64,000 nt of DNA from Laburnicola sp. R22_1 (GCA_014281115.1 JACONQ010000017.1:1612001-1676000), one strand, 5' to 3'. Counted from the first letter of the stretch, positions 32,110 to 44,229 are shown. Notes: generated by a model from the sequence alone, not told the origin. Made by a program: numbers and translations.

Positions 32110-35100
32110 TCGTGCAGTCGGTGTATACCTATGTATTTGGGAGATGGGTACGAGCTTGGAGACGCCGGCCATGTCGGCTCGCACTGTCGCGAGTGGGATC
32201 TGAGCGCAGGCTGCCAATTCGGAAGCGGAAAAGCTCGTTGGGCGTAAACAATGCGTCAAGGACGGCTCCGTGGGTGTATATTTGGTTGCGCTGATAGCAG
32301 TGTGCTTCGCTTTGTTCTCCTATCGGTGGATCGCGATCGTTGTTTTCTACGGTCGCTCGTGGGTACGGTCGCCGACTTGTTCCGCCTTGCATTTAGTATT
32401 CTCTCCATCAAGGCTCTTGGTCTTACAGACGATGCCTACTCAAGTTCAGTATCTATCGTTGCAAGTCCGCAACACTGAGTATTTATCATGCCGACATAGC
32501 GCAGTCTTGGGTTCGTGGTGGTGCCACAATGTTATTAGACGCTTGGAAAGTCGCGTCCGCCGTCTTTGTGCTGGTCCTAGACGCTGAGTTCCTTTGTGAT
32601 TCCAAGGTTCTGACGATGGTGACGTGCACCGCAACTGCGGCTTTGAAGCCTTCTGCGTTTTTATCGTGACGGAGTGCCTCGCCCTGTAGATCGACATGGA
32701 CCTGGTCAAAAGGTAGTAGGCCCGAGGCACATGGACAGTCCAGCCCCGTGCTTATCAATGTCAAAAGGCTCGTCGACGGTCGCGTCTGCCACTCGAGCAG
32801 TAGTGATGGATATGAAGCCCCTGCATGCATCTGACAATGGCGGCGTCCGCTCCAGGCTGCGCTCTGGATGGCCGTGGATTCCTTTGTTGCGGTTTGCGAC
32901 GTGGCAAAGGATCGACCTGAGAGTGTGTCAAAAGGGTGGTAGGTCTGAAGAACAATGACGACCTCCACTTGTATGATGTCTACTGCCTTCTGTGAGTCGC
33001 ACCCGGAGTCCAGATTCGTGCCGTACCTCACGTCGCCGTCATAGATATGAGCGCAGCGAAAGGATAGCCTGCCTGAAGGACTTGAACCCTCACCTGCTGT
33101 CCGATGTTCCCACTTCTCCTGGTATTTGTGCGACGCACCCGAAGAGCAGTCTGGTGTTCCTCGATCGAAGCGGCATGCAGGTTAGCTCGACGACACCTGG
33201 CTGGCTGGCCGAGGTGGAGAAATTGGTCTGCGGAGCTGATCCCGTTGTCAGCGGGGCTGTAGTCGTAAGCAATGAGTGAGCATGTAGAAGGAGAGATCTA
33301 GGAGTAGATCCATTCGGGTCGTCGTCTGTGCGGATGCGTGTAGCTCCGTTCTCGTTCTCGATGCAAAACGAGGGGGCGGCTCGGTGGCGCGACTGCCTGG
33401 GAGCGGGGGAGGGAGTAGTTGGGGTAGAGCCGCGTGCTCTGCTGTTGTCAACAAAGAGGCACTCGCGTCTACCGGGACCGAACGATGGCCTTCTTCGGGG
33501 CGATCTTGTGGAATTAGCGAGCTCGCAGCCGCCGTAGATGGTGCTGGGAGGTGGACCCCGCGTTGGTGAGCGTTCTGGCGTGGTACCTTTGGATCCCGTG
33601 CTTGACGTAGGCGTATGCCAAACGCGAGCTCCGGGGCTGCCCAGGTCCACGGAGCGGGTGCACATGACCAGCTAGGAGGGGCTGTACGTGGTAAAAGAAA
33701 TAGAGCTGTTAGGAGAATAAGGTAGGCTTTTTAAGATTCACCCTGAGCACACAAGTAATGTAAATTTACAGACTGTGGCCCTGTTGGCACAGGTGAGCGA
33801 GGATGCAGGAGAATAACCTGCTGTGAAGGTAATAATGTCCTCCTCAACGCCCTCTTTTCCTCTCTGAAGTACCTACCGTGGATAGAGGATAGATTCAACA
33901 CCCCTGACTGTATTGCCAATGGGAAGTGCTCTTCTTGAAGTAATATTATGACCTCGTTCGCGTTTGTGCTGTTCTGTGGCCATTGAAATCTCGGGCCTCG
34001 CTGCTTCCCTCCGCCCGCACGGCAGCCTCCCATCGAACAACCACCTCATCGCTCCCACGGGTCACCGCCCCGCAAAAGAGCACCGACACGGGCCGCACCA
34101 GTCAGCGTCTCACTGCAAATCTCCGGTTCCGGAACGAGGGCATGTCTTCATTAACACGCGATGCCCGCTTGACGTGCATGGCATGGCATAGCTGACAGGA
34201 AATCTCCCACTTTAGCCACGAACGATTGAACCGTGAGCCCCGACCGTGCACCCGGTCTTCATGCGCCCAAGCTCTTAAGCTGCCTACTCGAACAATCAAA
34301 GTCCTCGCCGCATGTGCCAGCGCTGTACCAAGTCGCCACCGCACCCATGGGAGGCTGGCACATTAGCGAATACACCTAGGCTTGTGCCCCAATGAACATG
34401 CCGTAAACGGGGCAGCTGACAAGCACGACTGTCGCCGAAGCATTCTTGAAAGTTACCAAAGAGATAGTCATGACAGGAGACGTGGAAAGGGCCAATGTGC
34501 ATACTGCAGCCAAAGCTGAAAGACGGCACACGAAACCGACCCTTGTAAACGTTACCGAGCATCCCGTCCTTCGGGCCGGCTACTTGTATGGCCACGGAAA
34601 CGAAAGTTTACGCCGTCTACGCAAGAGGGTGTAACTGACAAGCAGAAAGAGAAGGGATGGAGAGGATGGGTGCGGGTTAACCATAATCTGGAGAGGCCCA
34701 GCATGTCCAACATGTCCTGCTCTTTTGGCACCAAGTCGGTCGAGGATGTGTACAGTACCGCCTCATGCTGCAGGGAGATGCAGTGCAGAAACCGTAGTGC
34801 GGATACAGGGCTCGCCTGCCGCCACCTTTGGTGGCATGAGGTGGTGTTCCCCAAAAAGCTTGGATGAAGAGAAGATGTGCATGAGAATGCGGGGTCAGGC
34901 AGCACCATTCCCAGTTGAGCCGAGTGTCATGGGCATACCCCCGTGCATTGTAGCCAACGCCGTGCTGGACCCTGGGAGTACACTTACAAACCGCTGTGCA
35001 TACGCCGTCTCGTGCAGCAGTCTTCATGCCTAGCTTCAGGTACAACTCTTCCGTCGACAAGTGGACACATTCGGTACGTCTGATGAAGCGAACGGAGAGC

Positions 35101-37239
35101 CTGAGAGCGACACAGAAGGTGACTGCAGGCTCTCTGCCTCGGCGCCAACCAAACGGAGCATCAAGCCTAGGACGTCGTACGGGCAGGCTGGCCAGCGTGT
35201 GATGATCTTTGTCCGCTGTGAGCTGAGTTCTTTGATGGCGTTCCCATTTCGATGGCATGGACCGGGCGGGTGCTACGATGGTGCAAAGCAGAAATGGCGT
35301 GCGTCAAGCCTTCGACGTTCAAAGAGGAGAGCTGGGGCACAGTCGGGGGGGTCGGGCCCAACCGAGTCCAGACGGTAAAAGAGGGGTTGCCCGAAAGCTA
35401 GGCGTGAAAGCCCAGTGCATCCCACAACCCAGCCTATCGCCAAAGAAGACTCTCGTGGCGGCATTTGATGAGGTGGAGAAGGCAAAGAGGACGACGGATG
35501 TCACGACGCGCATGAGGGGGTCGGTGATTTGTTGTCGGCTTTACTGGTCCGCCTCGCTACCCCCGAACGGCTGCAGACAATTTGCAGCAGTTCGTCCCCA
35601 ATTATACAAGGGCTAGCCTGCATTGGCTGGTCGTCTCCGCATTTTGCGCATCTGCCACCTAGAGCCCCTGATCCTTGGCCCCCGGCCAGCCTGCAGGAAG
35701 CCTCAAAGGCGTTGGGAGTGCGCCTTCTGGCTTTTCCATGCGCGCTGCCTCGAGGCCTTTGACTTGTGTAGCTGGGAGCCTTTCGCCTACCAACCTTTCA
35801 TCCCCAAACTAGCGATTCTGCTGCTGCTGTTGCTTCTGCCGCCAACACCTGTCCTCACTCGACTCGTGGTCAGCTGTGTGTCTTCGTGGACAGGGTGATC
35901 TCCGCGTTTGAGCAGTGTCGAACCACCAGCCCTGAAAGCAAACCCGACCCCCCCTCCAGCCTTTGTGGCCGATCATTGCCGCCGTCATTATCGCCTCCCT
36001 CAGTCGTTCGAGGTACAGGACGACGATGCGCCCGCTCCAGTAGGCGCGCATAACTTAGGCCGACGACTGGTTTGTGGTTAACGAGGCAGAGCTCAGCTGG
36101 TAGAACGGTGGCGCATCCCCACATTCGTTCTTATCTGAGGCTTCCTCGTAGATTGCAGGCCTGTTATAGTTCCATGCGACGACTGATGCCCTAGTATAAA
36201 CCGTCTGTTTTTTACTCGATTTCTGCGCGATTGGGAAGACTAGGGATAGATTGGATCAAGAGCTTGGTGTTTCTGATTTACGTTTGAGGTACGCGCATCG
36301 CCGAGATCATTCGGCTCGTCCTTGAGAGTGGCAGTCGGAGCTCACTGTGCGCATTAGTAATTTCCGGGATACAAAAGTTGTTTTCAAGAAGTGCGATTGT
36401 CGCCGGGATAGACGGTTGGGTGAGTCCAAATTTCTCTTCCTCCTCGTTTGTCGGTGCGTGGGGTCTGCGTCAATCGCAGCCCCGGTCGAGTCTCTGCTGG
36501 AAGGGCTTGTGTAACTCGATCGTGAGGGAGCGGCGCTGACCGTTGGCACAGGATAAACTGCAGGTAGTCAATAGAAAGATTTGGATTTTACGATATCGCC
36601 GCCGTCGAGGTGTATTCTCTTCCTGTACTCAGGTAAGCACCTCCTTTCGTCGTGTTGCACTCTCCTCTCTCCCAAAAGCTTTTCGATTCTGTATCTTGTC
36701 CCCCCTTCCTCTCGCGGCGGAGGCTCTCGTTCGTCGTTCGTCGCGGTGCGGTCGATACCCGGGTGGGTATGGTCAAGGGAAAGGGTCACGCAATTGTCCC
36801 CGCAAGAGCTGGCTAGTAGAATCTTGCAAACGTCTGCGAGATTACCTGCATCTCTCGCACCCTCGGGATACCTAGCAGCATCGGGGTTCGGCGGGGTGGG
36901 TAGGCGGTGGGGTTGGTGTCTTGTGGGAATGGGGCGGTTGAGGAAAACGCAGGCACCCGGAAGTTCACGATGAGCCCCCCAAGAGCAAGCACGTTTTCTT
37001 ACAGATTGTCAACCTTCAAACACTCATGCAATTCTCCCAATGAGCTTCTCGTCCTCGCCTCGAGTCTAATCTCCCCTGTGCAGCTGGCTAAGATGCGGTG
37101 TGGACCACAGTAATTCCTAAAGCCTATCAGCAGACCGATCCGTCTGCTTCGACGCATCACGACGACCGGCATCGGTGTGTTCGAAGAACAACAAACGCCC
37201 TGAGGCCCGCGTATTGCCGCGTCTACGTGTTTAAAACCC

Positions 37240-38440
37240 CGCTTCTGGCTCCGCCTTCCTCCCTCCTTCCTTCCTCCACCCAACACCCACCACATCTCTC
37301 CACGACTCCTCCTCTCACTTTTCCATCCTCTTCTTCTTCTTTAAACCTCCACACTCCTGCCTCTACCAAACACGACCGTTGTCAGAGCTGCAGCAACTTC
37401 TTGCAAGACGCCAGCGCTCCCTAGACGTGCTACGCTGCTTGCAGCCTGCAACCCAGCAACGGTTAAGCCACAGGTCCCCTCTCTCCCTCCCCTCTCCCTC
37501 CCACTCTACCACTTCTTGCGGCACGGTGAGCTCATCTCGACCGGCTGCACCTCCGCCAGCAACTGCTCGACTCTGCCCCATAGACCGTCTCCTCATCATC
37601 TGGTCTCAGGTACAGCGTCCTACCGGACAAAGCACAGGTGAGTGCAGCAACACAGCAGCGCGCCGAACAGCACTGTCTTGCTTTCATACAACATCATGTC
37701 CACCCTTTACTGAGATGCTCACGACACCCCTGAGGCACAGCTGATCCTTCTCACTTGTGAGGGTGGCAACTGTGCCCGGCGCTCCTCCCCCCGCTCGCCC
37801 CTGCTCAATCCGCTTTCTTTCAAGACGCATGCTGACATGGACTGTAGATAAGAGGTCGGCGAATCGGCTCACGAGATCTACTACAACAACAAACTGAAGC
37901 AAGCTCAATCTACATCTTTTCATTTTTTCATTCCTCATATTTATCTGATCTTCTCTGTATTTGCGATCCTCGTACGTACCGGTGCAACACGACCCGAGAA
38001 AGTGCTCGAACCACATAACTGAGTAAGTTGCTCTCGTCTCTTCTCTTCCGACGCTGTTTGCGCGCTGTTCGCCTAGTGCCAAGCAACAACCACTCCTTCA
38101 CCAGCGTACGCGCACCGCACCTTTACTTGTCCACCTCAGTCTCCCCAAACAGAGCCTGGCTATATCAGCCTTAGTTTCTATGCTAACAGCCTTGCCTTTC
38201 GCGTTTATAGGTGAATATTATCAGGGTGCATAGCTCCTATCAGCCTACATTACCTTCTTACATTAACCTATCATTAGCATCAACTGCTACACTGTGTTGC
38301 CAAATCTTCTCACAGTAAAAAAATCGTAAATCGGAATATACACAATTCCTATTCACACAACAAGAATCAAGGTATACACCTTCCCTCACTTGTCCTATGT
38401 CTTGAATTCTCTCTAATCTCGCCAGAAACCGACCATCAAG
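37240..38440 (+). promoter_or_regulatory. Pyrimidine-rich leader / 5' UTR region of the PSP1 gene
   Basis: Long CT-rich DNA, typical of fungal transcription starts, begins about 1.2 kb before the PSP1 ATG. Putative 5' UTR intron donors are seen near 37640 (GTGAGT) and 38022 (GTAAGT). Several short upstream ATGs are present. The transcript start and the splicing are inferred. Confidence 0.4.
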
Positions 38441-41141
38441 ATGTCATCCAATCCGTTCAAGAGCGGTCTCACGGTTGGAGGCTCTGCCTTCGAGAAATCG
38501 AAATTACAGATGAGACGACCCACCCCGGACAGTGATGTCTTGGCGTCGAGCGACGACGACCATGACCACCCCGCACCAACTTCTCGCCCAGTGGGAAGTA
38601 CGATGTACACTACCGGCCGTCGCCCATCGTCCGGCTGGCTACAGGATATCCCGTCGAATCGGAAGGCGTCTCTACCCTCGGGATCATTGGGCTCACAACC
38701 CACGACGCCTTCACTTGAGTTGCCGGGTCAATCGAGGCCAACCACGTCTGCTTTCCCTTGGAACACTTCGAGCTTCACAACAACACAATCAGGCAACCGC
38801 CTCAAGGACGTCCTTCCGTCCCCTACATCTGCTCATGGTCCCGGTGACAAGATGTTTGGTACGACGTCACCTTTCGATTCAGAGGATGCCATTGGTCTTC
38901 TACTCGGTCAGCATATCGTCCGCAAGTCCGTACGTTCTCAGTCCTACAGCGTTGGACAGAGCGACGTCGATAACCAAGCGTCCCGTTTGCGATCCTCTCT
39001 TCGCCATCGACCTTCCAAACCAAGCCTGCTTGGTGAATCCGCCGTGGGCCTCGGTCAGCTTCGTGAGGACGACATTGACGAGGTCGAGTCGTCCAACGGC
39101 TCCCAGCAAGGTGTCCCTCTGCCTTCAGGTTATTGGGAGCGCGAGCAAAAACAGGCAATGGCTCTGAAGCAAGTGGCAATCGAGAACGCTCGCACGCGTA
39201 CGCGCGGCACGACAGAGTCCTCGGTACCGCCGGGAATGCAACGGAGGACTACCCCGAATATGCGCAGTCTCACGCAGAACGACCTCGTGGTCGACGAATC
39301 GATTGACAATTATGGTGGCGACAACATGGCGATGCCCCTTACCCGCCGCTATAGTGAGCAAGTGGGTAGCTTGGCGCAGGTTGATGATTCGTACAATCAA
39401 GGCAGCGATACCCAGGGCTGGTATGGCAGCACCCAGCGCATCAGCGCCGATGCCCTCGGACGTCGTCATTCGATCGCACATTATGGGAGCCACATCTCAA
39501 CCTTCCAGCACCCTACCCTTGACAACACGCAGGAAGAAGATGAGGAACAGGCTTCGCCACTCGAGCAGTCCTCATCTCCAGGTGGGCAAGAGCCTTTCGA
39601 GGTATCCGCCTACTTCAACGGCCTGGGGCCTGTCTCACGCGCCATCAATGCGTCTGCCATCTCGGCTGCCCACCCAGCTCCTACTATTTCGCACCCGACA
39701 CCTCCTGCGGGCAATGCCTACTCCGTCCCTCCCGCCTTCGGTCGTCCAGGTCGGCGTATCTTCGTCGTTGCCTTCAAGTGCTCTCGTGCCGACATCTATT
39801 ATCTGTATGAGAACACAGGTCTGGAGGTTCGTCGTGGAGACCTGGTCGTGGTTGAGGGTGACCGCGGTCATGACCTCGGTCAAGTTACCCACGCCGATGT
39901 GACTCTTGACGAGGCGAAGCGCTTCAAGAATGAAGCCAACGAAGAGCACTTCCGCTGGTTGGTCATGTTCTCACAATACTCCGTGGCGGGTAGTTCCGAC
40001 AAGAACCCTATGCTTGGAGCCTTGTACCGTGCTCAAGATCTGCCGAAGACCAGCAACCGTCCGCAGCTCACTGGGATGGGTGTTCAGCAAGACCCAGACA
40101 ACAAGCCCCGTATGATCAAGCGTCTTGCTCAATCACACGAGATTATGAGCCTTCGCGACAAAGAAGGAGATGAGGCTCGCGCCAAGCGTATGGCTACGGA
40201 CAAGGCTCTGGACCATGGTCTGCCCATGGAGATTCTCGATGCTGAGTTCCAATGGTGAGTATTTGGTATGTTCTTCCTGCTCTACTTACTGACAGCACAG
40301 GGACCATCACAAGATCTCGTTCTTCTACTATGCCGAGGCATATGTGGATTTCAAGATACTCGTCACCGACATCTTCAAGCACTACAAGATCCGCATTTGG
40401 ATGTCTGCGGTTAATCCAGCATCGGTCGTCAACCCAGCCGGATCCCAAGTGAAGCCTCCTTCTGCCATCGGACCAGGCGCCATTGTTCCCAACAGTGCGC
40501 CAAATGCTTCCCTCTCCGTTGGTCCTCTCTATGGAAACAGCTCATACAATGGTCAGTACCTCCTCCACCTCGTCAATATACATTTAGCTAACGCCTATCT
40601 AGCTGGCCGCGGGCGTGGACGTGGAAATGCTGCCCGTAGCTCCTACGAAGATGGCTACTACCCATTCTCCCAGCAGATCCCAGCCTATCCTACGCCGAAC
40701 GCGTACCAGCTGCAGCAGTGGGGACACCAACAGCACATGGGCCCCGACATGTATGGCCGGTATGATCACAATGCTGTCGCTAACCGGAGCCCTATGAACA
40801 TGACTCCCTGGTATCCTCCTACCACCTACGCTGCCTCGCCCGCCTTCAACAATGCGTCCAGCGCAGCTTCTTATCGTGGTGGTTACCCCGCCACGACCGC
40901 AGCAATCACTGGTTATACCTCCGGTTATGGTGGTGTCTCTACTGCCGGACCAGCTTACAGTGCTGCCTCTCCATACAATCCTTACGCCACCTCTGCAGCT
41001 CCAAGCTACGGTGCGCAGTATGCTTCTGGCGCTACTAATTATGCTGGTCGTGGAACATCCACTGCTACTGGAGCTACTCCCGCTATGGGCTTTGATCCGG
41101 ACATGGCGGCTGCTATGGCGAGTCTCTCTTTCGGTAACTAA
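38441..41141 (+). CDS. PSP1: PSP1-domain protein
   Basis: Predicted 867 aa. Exons are 38441-40254, 40301-40551 and 40603-41141; introns are 46 and 51 nt. The N-terminal 430 residues are disordered and Ser/Pro/Gln-rich. From about residue 437 comes the region that in fungal PSP1 proteins precedes and includes the PSP1 domain: RRIFVVAFKCSRADIYYLYE, then LEVRRGDLVVVEGDRGHDLG. The PSP1 C-terminal domain at about 590-640 (DHHKISFFYYAEAYVDFKIL, IFKHYKIRIWM) forms across intron 1. The C-terminus after an RGRGRG segment is Tyr/Ala/Gly/Ser-rich and low-complexity, prone to condensation. Yeast PSP1 was found as a suppressor of DNA polymerase mutants and is linked to RNA granules. The molecular role here is unknown. 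Confidence 0.9.
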
Positions 41142-42252
41142 TAAGCTGCCCATTTCCTTTCCAAATATCTACGACAGGCTCTCTCACATGTTTATGGTCT
41201 GGTAATCATGGTTTCTCATTCTGTCTTCATCTGCGAAGGGACTGGGGTAAAGGGCTCATTATGGCGTGTATTTTTCTTCATTGCCCACTGTTTTTCCCCA
41301 GATCCCGATGATTTGTCTTTGTTTCTTTTCAAATTCTGATGTGCTAGTGTGGAAGACAGGTATTCCCTCTCTTCTTCGTGCATGGAAGGTTATGAGAAGA
41401 TGAAATGTGCATGTTTATTCAGATAGATAAAATTCTCTTCAATATTTTCATAATGATGCTTGATGTGCCTTACTGTGCTTTGCTCTGTGAAATATGTACG
41501 TGTATTACTTATCCTGGGGTAACACAGGTGGTACATAAGCACTATGGTTTTGAAAATTTGTAGTCCCTAGAAAGGGATTTACTTAGAAAGGACGGCATCT
41601 GTATTATCTATCCTGGGGTAACACATAGTGTATACTGATGTGGAGGTAGCATCCGCATTACCTATCCCGGGGTAACACACGAGGAATACTTATGGCAAGG
41701 GAGAAATGGTCGCGACCCCTGTGGACTGCTTGCCAAAGGTGGAGGTGGCATCTGCATTACCTATCCTAGGGTAACACATAGGGAATACTCATATAGAGGT
41801 AGCATCTGCATTACCTATCCTGGGGTAACACATGGAGAATACTTATAGCGAGGGAGAAATGGTCGCGACCCTTGTGGACTGCTTGCTAAAGGTAGAGGTG
41901 GCATCTGTATTACCTATCCTAGGGTAACACACAAGGAATACTAATAGTGAGGTAGGATATAATCAAGACCCCCGTAGACTGCTTATTGCTAGTGGAAATA
42001 GCATCTACATTACCTATCTTGGGGCAACACACGTGGAATATGGTCAGCCCAGGTACTGGCTGGCTTCGAAGAAATCGGGTTGTGCATGGTCATCGACCGT
42101 GCCTTCCTATTCTGCCTCGACACAACAATTCAGAATTCGCCAACTCGATACCAACCCTCCCGCTCAATCACCACACTCTCGGACACTCCCGGACCGGCCT
42201 AACACGGTCTCCAACCAGAGCTACTAGTACGATAATCAGTCCACAAGGAGGC
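41142..42252. other. Intergenic region: PSP1 3' flank, repeat array, next promoter
   Basis: The first 350 bases are T-rich 3' flank. Positions 41494-42033 are filled by the tandem array described separately. The last 220 bases lead to the ATG at 42253. Confidence 0.6.
41494..42033. repeat. Ordered tandem array, seven copies of a TTACC..GGTAA core
   Basis: Seven copies of a roughly 32-bp core with centre ACCTATCCTGGGGTAACA start at about 41494, 41594, 41649, 41748, 41802, 41901 and 42001. Successive spacings are 100, 55, 99, 54, 99 and 100 bases, so two spacer lengths recur. The long spacers of copies 3 and 5 share almost all their sequence, including the perfect palindrome GGTCGCGACC (41708-41717 and 41861-41870). 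The short spacers share a GAATACT..GAGGTA pattern. Most cores can pair TTACC with GGTAA. No frame runs through the array. Confidence 0.9.
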
Positions 42253-43060
42253 ATGCAGCGTGAACGTCCGAAGAAGCGCGCAGCAGAGGATGAGGAAGCG
42301 ACCACGGAGAGCCAGTACGTGAAATGCGGAAGGCTATAGTGCGAACCGCAGACTGACAACAACATTAGGCAAATGCTAGCGCTCACCTCGCTCATGAAGA
42401 AGCCTAAGGGAGACAAGAAGGAGATCGAACAGTTTCGCAACAAGGCGGCGGCCGATCAGCGTGCTTTGAAGGCTACCTTCCAGAAGCGACTACAGCAAGC
42501 GTGAGTTCGACGGGTCCCCTCCGCACCAAGTCCTGAACTACCGATAGACTAACAGACTTTTGGACTGCAGCGAGAAAGAAGAGAATCGCCGACGGGATGA
42601 GATGTCTGCCCTGATCACCGAAGCTCTTTTGACGCCCAACAGAGCCACTCAACACGAATTCGCAACGTTCTCAAACACCAAGATCACCAGCAATGTTATC
42701 TACAAATCGGCCTGCAAGGTGGACAAAGCATGTCGACACCTAACTTCCGACTACGAAGATTTCGAGGAGATCATCGAGAAGATGGCTGGAGACAATGATA
42801 AGACGGTCACAAAAAAGTGGATGCAGGATGTTAAGGAGACGGAAAGGCGCCTCAGGCTGGGTCATAAGACGGCAACGAGGAATGTCGGGAAAGTGCTAGA
42901 TATTGGCGTGGAAGCGGAAGCGAAGGAGGGAAAGGAGGAAGGATTTGGACTGCGACAGAAGGAGCTGAGTATGGAGCTCCTGAATGGTCTGAGGTATGCG
43001 GAGAGAGGCATCAAGAGGATGGTCAAAGGTCTCCCAAATGTTCCGGATGACGAGCATTGA
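42253..43060 (+). CDS. Unrecognised 227-aa coiled-coil protein
   Basis: Exons are 42253-42314, 42369-42500 and 42571-43060; introns are 54 and 70 nt, with GTACGT and GTGAGT donors. All phases close. The N-terminus is basic (MQRERPKKRAAEDEEA). Splicing then gives SQQMLALTSLMKKPKGDKKE and a charged coiled coil (QRALKATFQKRLQQAEKEEN). The middle SNVIYKSACKVDKACRHLTS and EDFEEIIEKMAGDNDKTV are mostly helical. A second long helix includes KKWMQDVKETERRLRLGHKT. The C-terminus is KGLPNVPDDEH. I do not recognise a family. The composition is that of a soluble, helical, possibly nuclear or cytoskeletal partner protein. Its promoter directly follows the repeat array. Confidence 0.82.
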
Positions 43061-43385
43061 GGGAGAGAGGATTACACAGGGCGGCCTTTGCCAAATGGAA
43101 GCGGTGATGGTGAGGCGAGCAAACACTCACAGTTTACCTACATGCCTCCATGAATTGCACAGATAGAATGATTCGGAATCTTTCACATACTATTTCAAAT
43201 TTGTTTGGATCTGCACTTATCCAGGGTCTCGCTGGCTCATGGCTCCCATGCAAATCCTCACACAGAAGTGCGCCAAGATCCAGGTTAGTCAGCCACACAC
43301 AACGAATTTCGTGCCTCGCTTCGCTTCAACATCAATCGACCAACCCAACCCGCCGACTACTAACACCACAGCACAATCAGCCAAG
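43061..43385. promoter_or_regulatory. Promoter / leader region of RPL15
   Basis: A 325-base interval between the coiled-coil gene and RPL15, with an A/C-rich leader before the ATG. A small frame with a weak match to nothing known overlaps it. No other gene is seen. Confidence 0.45.
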
Positions 43386-44229
43386 ATGGGTGCCCTCAAG
43401 TATGTCGAGGAGCTGCAAAAGAAGAAGCAGTCGGACATGATGCGCTTCTTGATGCGCGTTCGCGTACGTATCGGCCACTGGTAAAATTGACGATTCCGCT
43501 AACATTCGACAGTGCTGGGAGGTATGAACCACCTTTTGTGAGGCCTCCGGGTCTCAATTGATGTTACTCGTTGAACATAGCTGAGAGTGCATCAATAGCT
43601 TCGCCAACTGAAGGTCATCCATCGTGCCAGCCGCCCGTCGCGCCCCGACAAGGCCCGTCGTCTCGGATACAAGGCCAAGCAGGGCTACGTTATCTACCGC
43701 ATCCGCGTCCGCCGTGGAGGTCGCAAGCGCCCTGCGCCCAAGTAAGTTGCCGTCAACCTCGCGCAGTGTGTGGACAATTGCTAATCGTACACTAGGGGTG
43801 CCACCTATGGTATGCTGAACAAGGGATCCGAGAGAAGACTGTGGTTCTAACATCGCAACAGGCAAGCCCACCAACCAGGGTATCAACCAGCTCAAGTACC
43901 AGCGCTCTCTCAAGTCGACCGCGGAGGAGCGTATCGGCCGCCGCTGCGCCAATCTTCGTGTCCTGAACTCCTACTGGATCAACCAGGACTCGACCTACAA
44001 GTACTACGAAGTCATCTGCGTTGACCCCTCGCACAAGGCCATCCGCCGCGATCCCCGCATCAACTGGATCGTCAAGCCCGTCCACAAGCACCGCGAGAGC
44101 CGCGGTCTCACCGCCACCGGAAAGAAGAGCCGTGGTCTGGGCAAGGGACACGGCTACAACAAGACCACTGCCGGCAGGAGGAAGACCTGGAAGAGGCACA
44201 ACACCCTCTCACTCTGGCGTTACCGCTAG
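43386..44229 (+). CDS. RPL15: 60S ribosomal protein eL15
   Basis: Predicted 203-aa core protein of the cytosolic large ribosomal subunit, highly conserved. Five exons: 43386-43463, 43513-43521, 43599-43741, 43796-43809 and 43862-44229. Exon 2 is only 9 nt (Cys-Trp-Glu) and exon 4 only 14 nt (completing Lys-Gly-Ala-Thr-Tyr). Without both, the conserved text MRVRCWELRQL and KRPAPKGATYGKPTNQG cannot form. Other family blocks: [59 protein letters not shown], and the terminal [11 protein letters not shown]. Total length and end match eL15 exactly. Confidence 0.97.

Larger units (their letters stand above)
30757..38440. other. Gene-poor interval of about 7.7 kb
   Basis: No frame in this interval is convincing. 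The longest (minus 32486-33031 and 33090-33665; minus 34677-35258) lack recognisable motifs. A minus-strand fragment at 31119-31364 contains WVDDILAVGCIISLVAE, which faintly resembles the first helix of fungal rhodopsin-like membrane proteins and may be a relic. A perfect 10-bp inverted repeat lies at 32073-32109. The right end, from about 37240 to 38440, is CT-rich with several GTAAGT/GTGAGT-like donors. I read it as the promoter and intron-containing leader of PSP1. Confidence 0.55.

Noticed and set aside
33060..33170. tRNA-like T-arm on the minus strand (GAGGG-TTCAAGT-CCTTC)
   Set aside because: The T-arm can fold, but no matching acceptor stem, D-arm or anticodon arm is found at the right distances.
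34677..35616. Frames of 193 (-) and 119 (+) codons in the gene-poor interval
   Set aside because: Composition is like random GC-rich sequence, rich in Cys, His, Arg and Trp, without motifs; both strands are open over part of the same DNA.
36080..36165. tRNA A-box-like text (AGCTCAGCTGGTAGAAC)
   Set aside because: No B-box with GTTCRA and no acceptor or anticodon stem follow; probably chance or a very old relic.
41748..41930. Internal telomere-like repeat (CCTAGGGTAAC in copies 4 and 6)
   Set aside because: Only two of seven copies contain TAGGGT, and there is no run of TTAGGG units.
41494..42033. CRISPR array
   Set aside because: The repeats vary, spacers are themselves repeated, and the host is a eukaryote.
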